From RGIG5612 sp045598285 (GTDB taxonomy: Bacteria > Bacillota > Clostridia > Lachnospirales > Lachnospiraceae), in NCBI GenBank assembly GCA_045598285.1, contig JAZLLU010000012.1, positions 62,001 through 126,000 on the forward strand: a stretch of DNA of 64,000 nt, given 5' to 3'. The position numbers and the translations under genes were made by a program. Positions 42,080 through 51,320 of this stretch are shown here, one piece after another. The notes under the pieces are model-generated. The model searched no databases, had not been told where the DNA came from, and saw only the letters and a list, made by a program, of their open reading frames with translations. Each line of letters starts with the position of its first letter. The first letter of the stretch is position 1.

Positions 42080-43830
42080 AATCCTAATTCCTCCTTACTC
42101 AATTGTGATAAAGCAATTTCTTTGTAAACATCACAACTTCTAAGAAGTTCTTTATGTTTACCAATACCAACCATCTTGCCCTGGTCTAAAACAACAATTA
42201 TGTCAGCATCCATAATTGTTCCAACTCTTTGAGCAACAATAATTTGAGTTGTATTTGGAAGTGCTTCTTTAATATTTGTTCTAACCTGCTTATCAGTCTT
42301 GTAATCAAGCGCCGAGAAAGAGTCGTCAAAAATAAGAATTTCTGGTTTTTTTGCAAGACTTCTAGCAATACTAATCCTTTGCTTTTGTCCACCAGAGAAG
42401 TTTTGTCCACCTTGAACCACTTCCGAATCATAAGCCATTCTTTTTGCTGAAATAAAGCCATCTGCTTCGGCAATCTTTCCCGCTTCAATAATTTCCTTAA
42501 CGGTCATTTCCGGATTAGAAAAAGCAATATTATCTTTTATATTGCCCTTAAAAAGAAATACTTTTTGAGGTGTATATCCAATTTTATCTCTTAAAGCTTT
42601 TTGGCTAACTTCTTTAACATTTACGCCACCTACTAATACTTCTCCACTAGTAGCATCTGTTAAACGTGGAATCAAATTAATAAGCGTAGTCTTTCCACTT
42701 CCCGTTGCACCAATAAAAGCAATTGTTTGTCCCTTCTTAACCTTAAAGCTGATATTAGAAATAGTTTCTGTTTTATTACCTGGATAGGCAAACCCAACAT
42801 TTTTGAACTCAATTGTTCCTTCTTCAGTAAAGTTTTTAATTTTCTGTGGGTCATGTATAGTTTCTTCGTAATCAAGCACTTCACTAATACGTTTCATACA
42901 AACATTAGCTCTAGGAAGTAAAATGAAGAACGAAATTAAAAGAACTAGCGACATAACCACTTGGCTGGCAAGCATTACTAAAGAATTTGTAGCAGAAAAA
43001 ACTATACGTGCAGAATCGTAATCAAGGCCATTAATAAAATATGCTGCGATCCAAAGAACAGACAATGTCAATCCAAACATAACCATAGTTATAAAAGGAG
43101 TAAAGAAAGCAATAGCCTTACCATTGAAGATTTGCGCTCTAGTATAGTTCCTATTTGCATCATAAAATTTTTCTTCTTGATATTTTTCAGCACCAAAAGC
43201 TCTTACAACTTTAATACCAGTAATATTTTCTTTAGATTGAATATTCAATTCATCAGTAAACTTTTGAACAATTTTAGATTTAGGAATCATAATTATTACA
43301 AGAACAACTACGACAATTACTATAAGGAAAATCCATCCAGCTGTGATTGACGCTAAAACCTTATCAGCAATACTAAAAAGTAAAACTATTGACCAAATAA
43401 ATGTAATTGGAGCAAGGAAAATCGTTCTATATCCAGTAATTAAAGCAAGATGAACATTTTGCATATCATTCGTTGTTCTAGAAATTAATGATTCTGTTGA
43501 AAAATTTGCTTGGTCATTTATAGAAAAACAGTTTACCTTTGCATAAAGATTTTCTCTCATTCTAGAAACAATATCACTCGCGTTCTTACTCGCAATAAGT
43601 TCTACTCCAACCTGAGCAGCTGCAAAGAAAATTGCGCTAAGAGCCATATAAAGTCCATACCACCAAACTTCTGCAACACCATTTTTGTCCACAGATTGAA
43701 TGGATTCAATAATCAAACCTAAATATTTAATTATTTCCATGGTAAAAAATACTTGAATTAAAGATAAAACTACACTGGCTCCAGTTAACCACCAATTTTT
43801 AGCCTTGAATTGTTTAAAAATTTGTATCAT
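42076..43830 (-). CDS. ABC exporter subunit, first half of a heterodimer
   Basis: 584 residues: membrane domain (about 15-320) and ATPase domain with Walker A GATGSGKTT (near 370), signature in NFSGGQKQRISIARSL and Walker B ILIFDDSFSALDYKTD. The residue after Walker B is Asp rather than the usual catalytic Glu, and the H-loop His is replaced by Gln (VAQRVGTIMDAD). These are the marks of the degenerate half of a heterodimeric exporter. Together with the next gene it forms one transporter. It is the first gene of the operon and has its own promoter. Confidence 0.92.
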   Translation of the reverse strand: MIQIFKQFKAKNWWLTGASVVLSLIQVFFTMEIIKYLGLIIESIQSVDKNGVAEVWWYGLYMALSAIFFAAAQVGVELIASKNASDIVSRMRENLYAKVNCFSINDQANFSTESLISRTTNDMQNVHLALITGYRTIFLAPITFIWSIVLLFSIADKVLASITAGWIFLIVIVVVVLVIIMIPKSKIVQKFTDELNIQSKENITGIKVVRAFGAEKYQEEKFYDANRNYTRAQIFNGKAIAFFTPFITMVMFGLTLSVLWIAAYFINGLDYDSARIVFSATNSLVMLASQVVMSLVLLISFFILLPRANVCMKRISEVLDYEETIHDPQKIKNFTEEGTIEFKNVGFAYPGNKTETISNISFKVKKGQTIAFIGATGSGKTTLINLIPRLTDATSGEVLVGGVNVKEVSQKALRDKIGYTPQKVFLFKGNIKDNIAFSNPEMTVKEIIEAGKIAEADGFISAKRMAYDSEVVQGGQNFSGGQKQRISIARSLAKKPEILIFDDSFSALDYKTDKQVRTNIKEALPNTTQIIVAQRVGTIMDADIIVVLDQGKMVGIGKHKELLRSCDVYKEIALSQLSKEELGL

Positions 43831-43881
43831 ACTTGTCCCCTATATATTTTTAGTTAATTCATAGTTGTTTAAGACAACAAA

Positions 43882-43910
43882 ATTTTATCAAAGTACATAT
43901 TAAATTTCAA
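43882..43910 (-). promoter_or_regulatory. promoter of the ABC exporter genes
   Basis: TTGAAA and TAAAAT are 17 bases apart on the minus strand. Just downstream, GTTGT and ACAAC form a small inverted repeat (about 43864-43879) that could be an operator. Confidence 0.6.
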
Positions 43911-43928
43911 TAAACTCGCTAATAATGG

Positions 43929-43957
43929 TTGATATTTATTAGGTCTTCATTTATACT
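43929..43957 (+). promoter_or_regulatory. promoter of tRNA-Glu
   Basis: TTGATA and TATACT are 17 bases apart, ending 20 bases before the tRNA. Confidence 0.75.
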
Positions 43958-43977
43958 ATCAAGGTTATCAAACATAT

Positions 43978-44049
43978 GGCTCGTTGGTCAAGTGGTTAAG
44001 ACGCCGCCCTCTCAAGGCGGAATCAGGAGTTCAATTCTCCTACGAGCTG
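43978..44049 (+). tRNA. tRNA-Glu (anticodon CUC)
   Basis: 72 bases fold as a cloverleaf: acceptor stem GGCTCGT with ACGAGCT (G-U as first pair), D-arm with GGTCAAGTGGTTAAGAC, anticodon stem CCGCC/GGCGG with loop CTCTCAA giving anticodon CTC, and T-arm AGGAG TTCAATT CTCCT. The body closely follows bacterial tRNA-Glu. The CCA end is not encoded. It reads GAG codons, which are the minority glutamate codon in such AT-rich genomes. Confidence 0.95.
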
Positions 44050-44053
44050 TTAA

Positions 44054-44083
44054 AACACCACATTAAACATGTGGCGTTTTTTT
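44054..44083 (+). terminator. terminator after tRNA-Glu
   Basis: A ten-base stem with one mismatch (44054-44063 with 44069-44078) is followed by T7. The T-run touches the stop codon of the convergent methyltransferase gene. Confidence 0.85.
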
Positions 44084-45020
44084 ATTTGTTTTTAGATTTT
44101 TGATATGCATGAGTATTTCTTTCCCAAAACACCCCGTCTGTATAACCTTGAATTGATTTATCTTTATCGGCCATCTCAAGCCTTTTTTCTGCCCATACGC
44201 AATACTGCTCATTTTTTTCAATTCCAACAAAATTTCTTCCTAACTTCTTTGCGGTAACAGAAGTTGACCCAGAGCCCAAAAACGGATCAAAAATAATATC
44301 TTTAGGATTAGAACTAGCAAGAATTAATTTCGCTAAAAGTTTTTCTGGTTTTTGTGTTGGATGGTCAGTATTTTCAGGCATAGACCAATAAGGGATTGAA
44401 ATATCATCCCAGAAATTAGAAGGATAAGTATTTCTAAAGTTGCCTTCTTTTGTCTCTTCCCAATCCTTAGGTTTTCCATCAACCTTATAAGGCGCAATAA
44501 CTTTTCTTCTAACCTTTACATCTTCAACATTAAAAGTATATGTTTTGCTTTTAGTAGCAAACCAAATATCTTCCATTCCGTTCTTCCAATTCGAAAGAGC
44601 TCCTCTTCCCTTTTCACGCTGCCAAGTAATTCTATTTTGAATAATAAAATATTCTTTTAAGGCAAGAGCGATTGATGGAGACGATTGCCAATCACAGCAA
44701 ACATAAATAGACGCATTATCTTTAAGAAGTGGAAGCACTTTATTAATCCACTCCTTAGTATATTCATAATATTGTTCGTCTGAAGTTTTTTTGAATTTAG
44801 ACCCGCCAAAATTTTTATCAAGATTATAAGGCGGATCAACGATTAAAAGATCTACAAACTTATTAGGTAGAAAGGAGCAAACTTCTAGAGTGTCTCCTAT
44901 AATAGTTTTATTTTTAATCTCACTAAGCTTTGCGCTTTTTTCTACTTTTATGCAGCGCTTAAGATATTCTTTTCCTTCTTCAACGCTAATATCAATTGTT
45001 TTATTGCGCTCTGCTTTCAT
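44082..45020 (-). CDS. site-specific DNA methyltransferase (adenine-N6 or cytosine-N4), no restriction partner visible
   Basis: 312 residues. The catalytic motif IV VDPPYNL is at about 63-69 and the SAM-binding motif I DPFLGSGST at about 260-268, followed by KKLGRNFVGIE. Motif IV before motif I places it in the beta class, like CcrM and DpnA. The region between (about 110-230) would hold target recognition. HPTQKPEKL precedes motif I as usual. No restriction endonuclease gene lies nearby, so it may be a regulatory or orphan enzyme, or its partner lies elsewhere. It is convergent with tRNA-Glu and follows a metallophosphoesterase gene by 13 bases. Confidence 0.9.
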   Translation of the reverse strand: MKAERNKTIDISVEEGKEYLKRCIKVEKSAKLSEIKNKTIIGDTLEVCSFLPNKFVDLLIVDPPYNLDKNFGGSKFKKTSDEQYYEYTKEWINKVLPLLKDNASIYVCCDWQSSPSIALALKEYFIIQNRITWQREKGRGALSNWKNGMEDIWFATKSKTYTFNVEDVKVRRKVIAPYKVDGKPKDWEETKEGNFRNTYPSNFWDDISIPYWSMPENTDHPTQKPEKLLAKLILASSNPKDIIFDPFLGSGSTSVTAKKLGRNFVGIEKNEQYCVWAEKRLEMADKDKSIQGYTDGVFWERNTHAYQKSKNK

Positions 45021-45033
45021 AAAAATCCCTAAA

Positions 45034-45729
45034 CTATTTAATCTTAACTACTCCGTTATAAAGAATTCTAAGACGGTAGTCACTAAATTCCCTGTCCATG
45101 TGAACATGTCCCGAAAACCATTTGTCATAGTTAACATGTTCCATAATTAAATCCAAGAATTTTTCTACTCCACTTTCATAATTTACATAATCTGTATAAA
45201 CATCATAAATTAATTTTCTAACTTTTTCAGGAATAGTATGCGTAATAATATAATCAACCTTGTTTCCAACTCTAGCAAGGTTCTTAAATGCTTCATCAAG
45301 TTCTTCAGCGCTTGGCTCTTCTTGTGGCCACCAACTAACGCCTTCTTCTCTAAACACTTTATCAACGCTTGTGGCTCCACCCATAACAAATATAGTCGTT
45401 CCGTCTATGTTATAGACTTGTCCGTTCATAAGATGGAGAACGCTTTCACGAACTTTGTGAACCTTTCCTCCATTCCACTCTTCAATCGGATATGTATTTA
45501 AGATGTCATAATTCTCATGATTACCACCAACAAACAACGTAGTATAATTTCTCGAACCATGCATATTTAAGACATCTGCATCGCTCTCAGTTCCAGTCCA
45601 TACTCCACCAAAATCGCCCGCAATAATTAAATAGTCATTGCGTGTAAGCAAAGATTGTTCCGGAAAACTTTCTTGATCAATTTTTTTGACATCCATAAGT
45701 CTATGGGTATCGCCAGTAACAAAAATCAT
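45034..45729 (-). CDS. metallophosphoesterase
   Basis: 231 residues of the calcineurin-like phosphoesterase fold. Metal-binding motifs: FVTGDTHRLMD at the start (in place of the usual GDxH), IAGDFGGVW, GGNHENYD, IITHTIPE and the C-terminal GHVHMD. Substrate unknown; relatives hydrolyse phosphodiesters or phosphoproteins. It lies between the nitroreductase and DNA methyltransferase genes on the same strand, with gaps of 12-13 bases, so the three probably share a transcript. Confidence 0.88.
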   Translation of the reverse strand: MIFVTGDTHRLMDVKKIDQESFPEQSLLTRNDYLIIAGDFGGVWTGTESDADVLNMHGSRNYTTLFVGGNHENYDILNTYPIEEWNGGKVHKVRESVLHLMNGQVYNIDGTTIFVMGGATSVDKVFREEGVSWWPQEEPSAEELDEAFKNLARVGNKVDYIITHTIPEKVRKLIYDVYTDYVNYESGVEKFLDLIMEHVNYDKWFSGHVHMDREFSDYRLRILYNGVVKIK

Positions 45730-45741
45730 AAATCAATCCTT

Positions 45742-46536
45742 TTATAATAATGGTAAAGGTTTACGAGGTACTGAACTAAAGAAATTATCATCATAATTTC
45801 CTATTGCCATAGCAAGTACACAATGTTTGTCTTCAGGAATATTATATTTTTTTCTAAGTTCTGGAGTATTCATAGGGCCTGCTGCCAACTGAACATAACA
45901 AAATCCAAGCTTTAATGCTTCAATCATCTGTCCCATTGTAGCAGCTAGAATAGCTCCATCAATATCACTATTAGAAAATACGAAGATAACTAAAGGAGCA
46001 CCATAGAAAAGTCCGTCCACATCATCTTCCTTAAACTCAGAATATTTTTTTGTAAAGAAAGCACTAACTTCTGGTTTATCTTTAGCAAAGTCTTTTGCTA
46101 AAACCTTAAGTTGACCCATGCAATCTTCAAGTGCTTGGTCAATCTTTTCTTCGTCTTTTAATACTAAAAGAGCATTTTGCTGACAGTTTTTAGCCGTAGG
46201 TGCATATTTTCCCGCATCTAAAATCTTTGCTAATTCTTCTTCAGTAACAGGAGTGTCGTTAAAGTGTCTAACGCTTCTTCTCATCATAATATCTCTACGA
46301 ACTTGTGCTACGCTGGCACGCTTAGCAAATTGAAAGTCTTCTACATCTTCAACATTGTATCCGTCACCATCAATCATAATTGCATCACATGGGCAAAGTG
46401 CAAGACAATGTCCGCATACCATACATCTATCTTTATCATGTATTAACACTTCATCTTCAAATTTAATAGCCTCGCATGGACATTCCTTTACACATGCTCC
46501 ACAACCAGTACATACTTCTTTATCATATATAAACAT
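45742..46536 (-). CDS. nitroreductase with an N-terminal 2[4Fe-4S] ferredoxin domain
   Basis: 264 residues. Two ferredoxin-type cysteine clusters, CTGCGACVKECPC (about 9-21) and CMVCGHCLALCPC (about 38-50), precede an FMN-binding nitroreductase fold beginning MMRRSVRHFNDTPVTEEEL and continuing GKYAPTAKNCQ and LGFCYVQLAAGPMN. Such fusions are common in anaerobes and transfer electrons from iron-sulphur centres to FMN for reduction of an organic substrate that is not known. A strong GGAG site precedes the ATG. Confidence 0.92.
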   Translation of the reverse strand: MFIYDKEVCTGCGACVKECPCEAIKFEDEVLIHDKDRCMVCGHCLALCPCDAIMIDGDGYNVEDVEDFQFAKRASVAQVRRDIMMRRSVRHFNDTPVTEEELAKILDAGKYAPTAKNCQQNALLVLKDEEKIDQALEDCMGQLKVLAKDFAKDKPEVSAFFTKKYSEFKEDDVDGLFYGAPLVIFVFSNSDIDGAILAATMGQMIEALKLGFCYVQLAAGPMNTPELRKKYNIPEDKHCVLAMAIGNYDDNFFSSVPRKPLPLL

Positions 46537-46597
46537 ATTGCTCTCCTTACTTATTAATTTTTTTTGATTATAACACGATTATTAAAAATAAATATAT

Positions 46598-49500
46598 TTA
46601 ATTTTTAAGAAAATCTAATATGGAAAGTTGGCTAGTTTCCGGCAAATCGCTTACAACTCCAATCTCATAAAGTTTATCTATTAACGTTCCTGATAACTTT
46701 GCTCTTGTTTTCAATTCTTCTCTAGAAACAAACTTCTCTTTCTTAGCTTCTTCTTCAAGCATAAAAGCAGCTTTTTCGCCCATACCATCTATAGATTCAA
46801 AAGCAGGCATAATCTTATTATCAATAATCTTAAATCTATTAGCGCTAGCTTTATATATATCTATTGGTATAAACTCTATTCCTCTAGCATACATTTCTTT
46901 TACGTTATACATATACTTAAGAAGGTCTTTGTCTTTAGGTGTTGCAACCTCGTTATCAATTCTTTGCTTAATCATTTCCATCTCATGATTTAATTTTTCA
47001 GGGCCTTGGCACATCTTTTCATAATCAAAAGATGAAGCACGAATACTAAAGAATGCTGCGTAATAAGCAATTGGATAGAAAATCTTATAATAAGCAATTC
47101 TATAGGCCATCATAACGTAAGCAACTGCGTGAGCTTTAGGGAACATGTATTGGATTTTTGTGCATGAGCGCAAATACCAATCAGGTATACCTGCTGCCTT
47201 AAGTTTTTTCTCTGAATCTGGCCATTTTGTTGAAAAACCTTTAGCAACATTTCCTTTACGAACATCTTCCATTACATCAAAAGCCAAAGAAGGCTCAATT
47301 CCTTTATTAATAAGATAAGTCATAATATCATCACGTGTACAAATACATGTAGAAAGTGTTGCTTCTCCATCTTTTATAAGCTTGTCTGCGTTACCTAACC
47401 ACACATCCGTTCCGTGTGACAATCCCGCAATTCTAACTAAATCAGAAAAGTTCTTTGGATGGGTATCTAAAAGCATCTGCATAACAAAATCAGTACCAAA
47501 CTCCGGTATGCCTAAAGTTCCAAGTGGTTTATCTATATCCTCTGGCGTAATACCTAAAACATCTGTTCCTTCAAAAAGTTTCATAACCGAAGGGTCATCT
47601 AATTTAATTTGTTTAGCATCAATTCCTGTTAAATCTTCTAGCATACGAATCATAGTTGGATCATCGTGTCCTAGAATATCAAGTTTAAGAAGGTTGTGAT
47701 CAATACTGTGATAATCAAAGTGCGTCGTTACGGGGTTGTTTTCTGCTTCATTAGCCGGAAATTGAATTGGCGTGAACGAATAAATTTCCTCACCATGTGG
47801 CAAGACGATAATACCTCCTGGATGTTGACCCGTACTACGTTTTACTCCCATACAGCCTTTAATTAAGCGGTTCATTTCGCACTTTTTAATTCCTTGGTTA
47901 TGTCTTTCATAATACCCTTTAACAAAACCATAAATAGTTTTATCTTTAAGCGCAGAAATAGTACCCGCTCTAAACGTTTGACCTTTTCCAAATATAACTT
48001 CTGTATAGTCATGTGCATTAGATTGATACTCACCTGAGAAATTAAGGTCTATATCAGGTTCTTTATCTCCTTTAAATCCTAGAAAAGTTTCAAAAGGAAT
48101 ATCAAATCCATCTTTAATTAAAGGTTCGCCGCAAACCGGACACACCTTATCTGGCATATCGCATCCAGCACCACCTGCAAAAGCTTTAACTTCTTCAGAA
48201 TCAAAATCGCTATATAAACACTTAGGGCATCTATAATGTGGTCTTAGTGGATTAACTTCCGTTATTCCCGACATCGTAGCAGCAAAAGAAGATCCAACAG
48301 AACCTCTAGAACCAACTAAGTATCCGTCTTCTACACTTTTTTGAACTAATTTTTTAGCGATTATATACATAACCGAATATCCGTTAGAAATAATTGAATT
48401 AAGTTCTTTTTCAAGACGGTCTATTACTATTTGCGGAAGATTCTCTCCGTACATTTTTTTTGCAGTTTCATAGCAACTATTCCTAAGCTGCTCATCAGAA
48501 TTTTCAATAACTGGAGGACATTTATCTGGCCTTACCGGTTCAATAACTTCTATCTGATCAGCAATATAATTTGTATTATCAATAACTATTTCCTTAGCTA
48601 TATCCTCACCTAAATATGAAAACTCTGAAAGCATCTCTTCAGTTGTTCTAAAGTAAAGAGGTGCTTGCTCATCTGCATCAGCATATTTTTGCGAATCCAT
48701 AATTATTCGTCTATAAACTTCATCTTCAGGATTAAGGAAGTGAACGTCTCCCGTCGCAACTACTTTCTTTCCATATTTCTTTCCAAGTTCATAAATCTTT
48801 CTATTATATTCTTGGATTTCTTCAACGTTTTTAACCTTGAAACCTTTATCACCTCGTTCGTAGTTTCTAACAAGATAATAGTTATTTCCAACAGGTTGAA
48901 TTTCAAGATAATCGTAAAAGTCTACAATTTTTTTAATAGTCTCTTCGCTTTTTCCACTAAGCAAAGCTTCGTAAAGCTCTCCTGCGACGCATGCAGAGCC
49001 GACAATTAATCCTTCTCTATATTTATTTAAGACACTTCTTGGAATTCTAGGACGTCTGCTAAAATAATTAACATGCGCATAAGAAACTAAGCGGTAAAGA
49101 TTAACTCTTCCTATCTCATTTTTTGCGAGCAAAATTATATGATTATAATTTGTTTTTTTAACTTTAGTTATTGCTGCTTCTTCATCTGGATTAGGTTCTA
49201 TAGGAACCTCATCTTCAATCGCAGACTCTCTTCTTAATACAATATCTCCATCAGCGTAAGAAGCAATCGGGTCATCGTCATCATCAACTAAATATCCTTC
49301 GCATCCATAAATAACTTTAATATCATACTTTTTCTTTTTTATTTCATGAAACGCATCCGTAAAGCCTTGTACAACGCCGTGATCTGTAATTGCAACTGCT
49401 TTGTGCCCCCACTTAGTTGCTGTTGCTAATAAATCTTCAACACTAGTGATTGCATCCATATCTGAATAACGAGTATGAAGATGAAGTTCAACCCTCTTTT

Positions 49501-50254
49501 GAGGCGAATTATCTTCGCGATTATTAATTGGAGTTTCTGATTTTCTAATACCAAAAATCCTAGTAATTAAAATCTCTCCTTCATAATTGTCATACTCTAC
49601 TTTTCCTCTAGCTTCTATAACCATTCCTTCTTTAAAAAGCTCCGGCAATTTTTCTTCGCCTTCTTTAAGGAACATTTTCATAAAAATAGAATCTTTATAA
49701 TCAGTAATAGCTATCTTGAAAATCTTAAATCCATTCTTTGTAACAGAAAGCTCCGTTTCGAAAATTTCTCCACGAACAATAACGTCTTTCATATCACCAA
49801 TAATATGAGAAATTGGTGTAAACTCGCCAGAAAAGCTTTTTCCATAAAGCATATCTGGGTCGGTTTCTTTTTTCTTTGAACTGAATTTTCTTTTTGGTGT
49901 AGCACTGTTTTGTGCTGGCGATTGATTTACTTGATTACCTGTATTTGAATTAGAATTTTCTTCTTTACCATCTTTTATATTATTTGAATAAGTACCTGTT
50001 CCCGCCTGGGCAAATTCATATCCATTTTCATACTCAATATGAACGCCGAGTTTGCCCTCAAGGATTTGATTTTTTATCTCGTTGCTCATTCTATCAACAA
50101 AGATATCAGGGATAATATCTGCCGAAGCAATTTTTACGCGTAAATAAGCACCCGCCTTAACGTTTGTTACGCTAATAACTTCAACGTCCTTAAAGAGTCC
50201 TCTTAAATCTTCGTCAATATTTAAATTTGCAAATACATCAAAAAATAATTTCAT
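46598..50254 (-). CDS. polC: DNA polymerase III PolC without the proofreading exonuclease domain
   Basis: 1218 residues, about 200 shorter than usual PolC (about 1430). Order: N-terminal region (1-135), OB fold (about 150-235), PHP domain starting HLHTRYSDMDA (258-268) and AITDHGVVQGF, then polymerase modules with Zn motif CPKC...CPVCG, catalytic PDIDLNFSG, HPGGIIVLP and the C-terminal fingers. In normal PolC a DEDDh exonuclease (starting VVFDVETTG) is inserted into PHP after the YGCEGYLVDD strand. Here that strand is followed by only about 38 acidic residues before HIILLAKNEIGRVNLY resumes PHP. The exonuclease is therefore absent. PHP metal ligands look intact (GDVHFLNPEDE). It overlaps ispG by one base. 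Confidence 0.95.
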   Translation of the reverse strand: MKLFFDVFANLNIDEDLRGLFKDVEVISVTNVKAGAYLRVKIASADIIPDIFVDRMSNEIKNQILEGKLGVHIEYENGYEFAQAGTGTYSNNIKDGKEENSNSNTGNQVNQSPAQNSATPKRKFSSKKKETDPDMLYGKSFSGEFTPISHIIGDMKDVIVRGEIFETELSVTKNGFKIFKIAITDYKDSIFMKMFLKEGEEKLPELFKEGMVIEARGKVEYDNYEGEILITRIFGIRKSETPINNREDNSPQKRVELHLHTRYSDMDAITSVEDLLATATKWGHKAVAITDHGVVQGFTDAFHEIKKKKYDIKVIYGCEGYLVDDDDDPIASYADGDIVLRRESAIEDEVPIEPNPDEEAAITKVKKTNYNHIILLAKNEIGRVNLYRLVSYAHVNYFSRRPRIPRSVLNKYREGLIVGSACVAGELYEALLSGKSEETIKKIVDFYDYLEIQPVGNNYYLVRNYERGDKGFKVKNVEEIQEYNRKIYELGKKYGKKVVATGDVHFLNPEDEVYRRIIMDSQKYADADEQAPLYFRTTEEMLSEFSYLGEDIAKEIVIDNTNYIADQIEVIEPVRPDKCPPVIENSDEQLRNSCYETAKKMYGENLPQIVIDRLEKELNSIISNGYSVMYIIAKKLVQKSVEDGYLVGSRGSVGSSFAATMSGITEVNPLRPHYRCPKCLYSDFDSEEVKAFAGGAGCDMPDKVCPVCGEPLIKDGFDIPFETFLGFKGDKEPDIDLNFSGEYQSNAHDYTEVIFGKGQTFRAGTISALKDKTIYGFVKGYYERHNQGIKKCEMNRLIKGCMGVKRSTGQHPGGIIVLPHGEEIYSFTPIQFPANEAENNPVTTHFDYHSIDHNLLKLDILGHDDPTMIRMLEDLTGIDAKQIKLDDPSVMKLFEGTDVLGITPEDIDKPLGTLGIPEFGTDFVMQMLLDTHPKNFSDLVRIAGLSHGTDVWLGNADKLIKDGEATLSTCICTRDDIMTYLINKGIEPSLAFDVMEDVRKGNVAKGFSTKWPDSEKKLKAAGIPDWYLRSCTKIQYMFPKAHAVAYVMMAYRIAYYKIFYPIAYYAAFFSIRASSFDYEKMCQGPEKLNHEMEMIKQRIDNEVATPKDKDLLKYMYNVKEMYARGIEFIPIDIYKASANRFKIIDNKIMPAFESIDGMGEKAAFMLEEEAKKEKFVSREELKTRAKLSGTLIDKLYEIGVVSDLPETSQLSILDFLKN

Positions 50255-51309
50255 TACTTCCAGTTATCTAATTCTAGTTTTAGTTCTTCTAATAATTTAT
50301 CTTCAGGAACTTTTCTTAAAATTTCACCTTTTTTTATAATAAGACCTTCGCCAATTCCGCCGCATATTCCTAAGTCAGCTTCCTCAGCTTCTCCTGGCCC
50401 ATTTACAACGCAGCCCATAACTGCAACCTTAATATTCAAGTCATAGTTAGTAATTAAATCTTCTACTTTATTAGCAAGAGAAACTAAATCTATTTGCGTT
50501 CTTCCACACGTCGGGCAACTTACCAAATTTATGCCTTCATTTTTAAGTCCAAGGTTACTTAAAATCTTTTTAGCACTTTTTATTTCTTCTATCGGATTTC
50601 CCGTAAGTGAAACTCTAATAGTGTCGCCTATACCTTGATAAAGAATAATTCCAAGGCCAATTGCCGACTTAATATTTCCACTATAAACTGTTCCAGATTC
50701 AGTAATTCCTACATGAAGAGGATAGCTTGTTTTTTCTGCAATAATTTCATGTGCCTTAGCGCACATTAAAACATCTGAACTTTTTATAGAGATAACTAAA
50801 TTATCATAACCAAAATCTTCAATGATATGAACTTTATCCAAAGCACTTATAGCTAATCCTTCGGCACTAACTCCATTAAACTTCTCTACTAATTCTTTTT
50901 CTAAAGATCCAGAATTAACGCCAACCCTAATAGGAATATTTCTTTCTTTAGCACAGTCTACTACAGCTTTAATATTTTCTTTACTTCCAATATTTCCTGG
51001 ATTAATTCTGATTTTATCTGCACCGTTTTCCATTGCTAAAATAGCAAGCTTATAATCAAAATGTATATCTGCAACAATCGGGATATGAATTTGCTTTTTT
51101 ATTTCGCTAAAAGCCTTCGCAGCTTCTTTAGTATTAGCTGTGCTCCTTACAATATCACATCCAGCTTTTTCCAATTCTAAAATCTGCTTAACTGTAGCAT
51201 CTACATCCGCAGTTTTAGTATTTGTCATAGACTGAATAGCAATAGGATTTCCACCGCCAATTAAAACACCACCAATATTTATTACTTTTGTATCTTTTCT
51301 CGTATACAT
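50254..51309 (-). CDS. ispG: 4-hydroxy-3-methylbut-2-enyl diphosphate synthase (flavodoxin/ferredoxin dependent)
   Basis: 351 residues. IspG catalyses the sixth step of the MEP isoprenoid pathway using a [4Fe-4S] cluster. Cluster cysteines are in SCPTCGRTQIDL and VMGCVVNGPGEA. The TIM-barrel start GGGNPIAIQSMTNT and the RINPGNIG segment are clear. Length matches the short bacterial form without the central insertion. With dxr, uppS and cdsA it places undecaprenyl phosphate precursor synthesis in one operon. It ends in a TAATG overlap with polC. Confidence 0.96.
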   Translation of the reverse strand: MYTRKDTKVINIGGVLIGGGNPIAIQSMTNTKTADVDATVKQILELEKAGCDIVRSTANTKEAAKAFSEIKKQIHIPIVADIHFDYKLAILAMENGADKIRINPGNIGSKENIKAVVDCAKERNIPIRVGVNSGSLEKELVEKFNGVSAEGLAISALDKVHIIEDFGYDNLVISIKSSDVLMCAKAHEIIAEKTSYPLHVGITESGTVYSGNIKSAIGLGIILYQGIGDTIRVSLTGNPIEEIKSAKKILSNLGLKNEGINLVSCPTCGRTQIDLVSLANKVEDLITNYDLNIKVAVMGCVVNGPGEAEEADLGICGGIGEGLIIKKGEILRKVPEDKLLEELKLELDNWK

Positions 51310-51320
51310 AATTTACCTGC

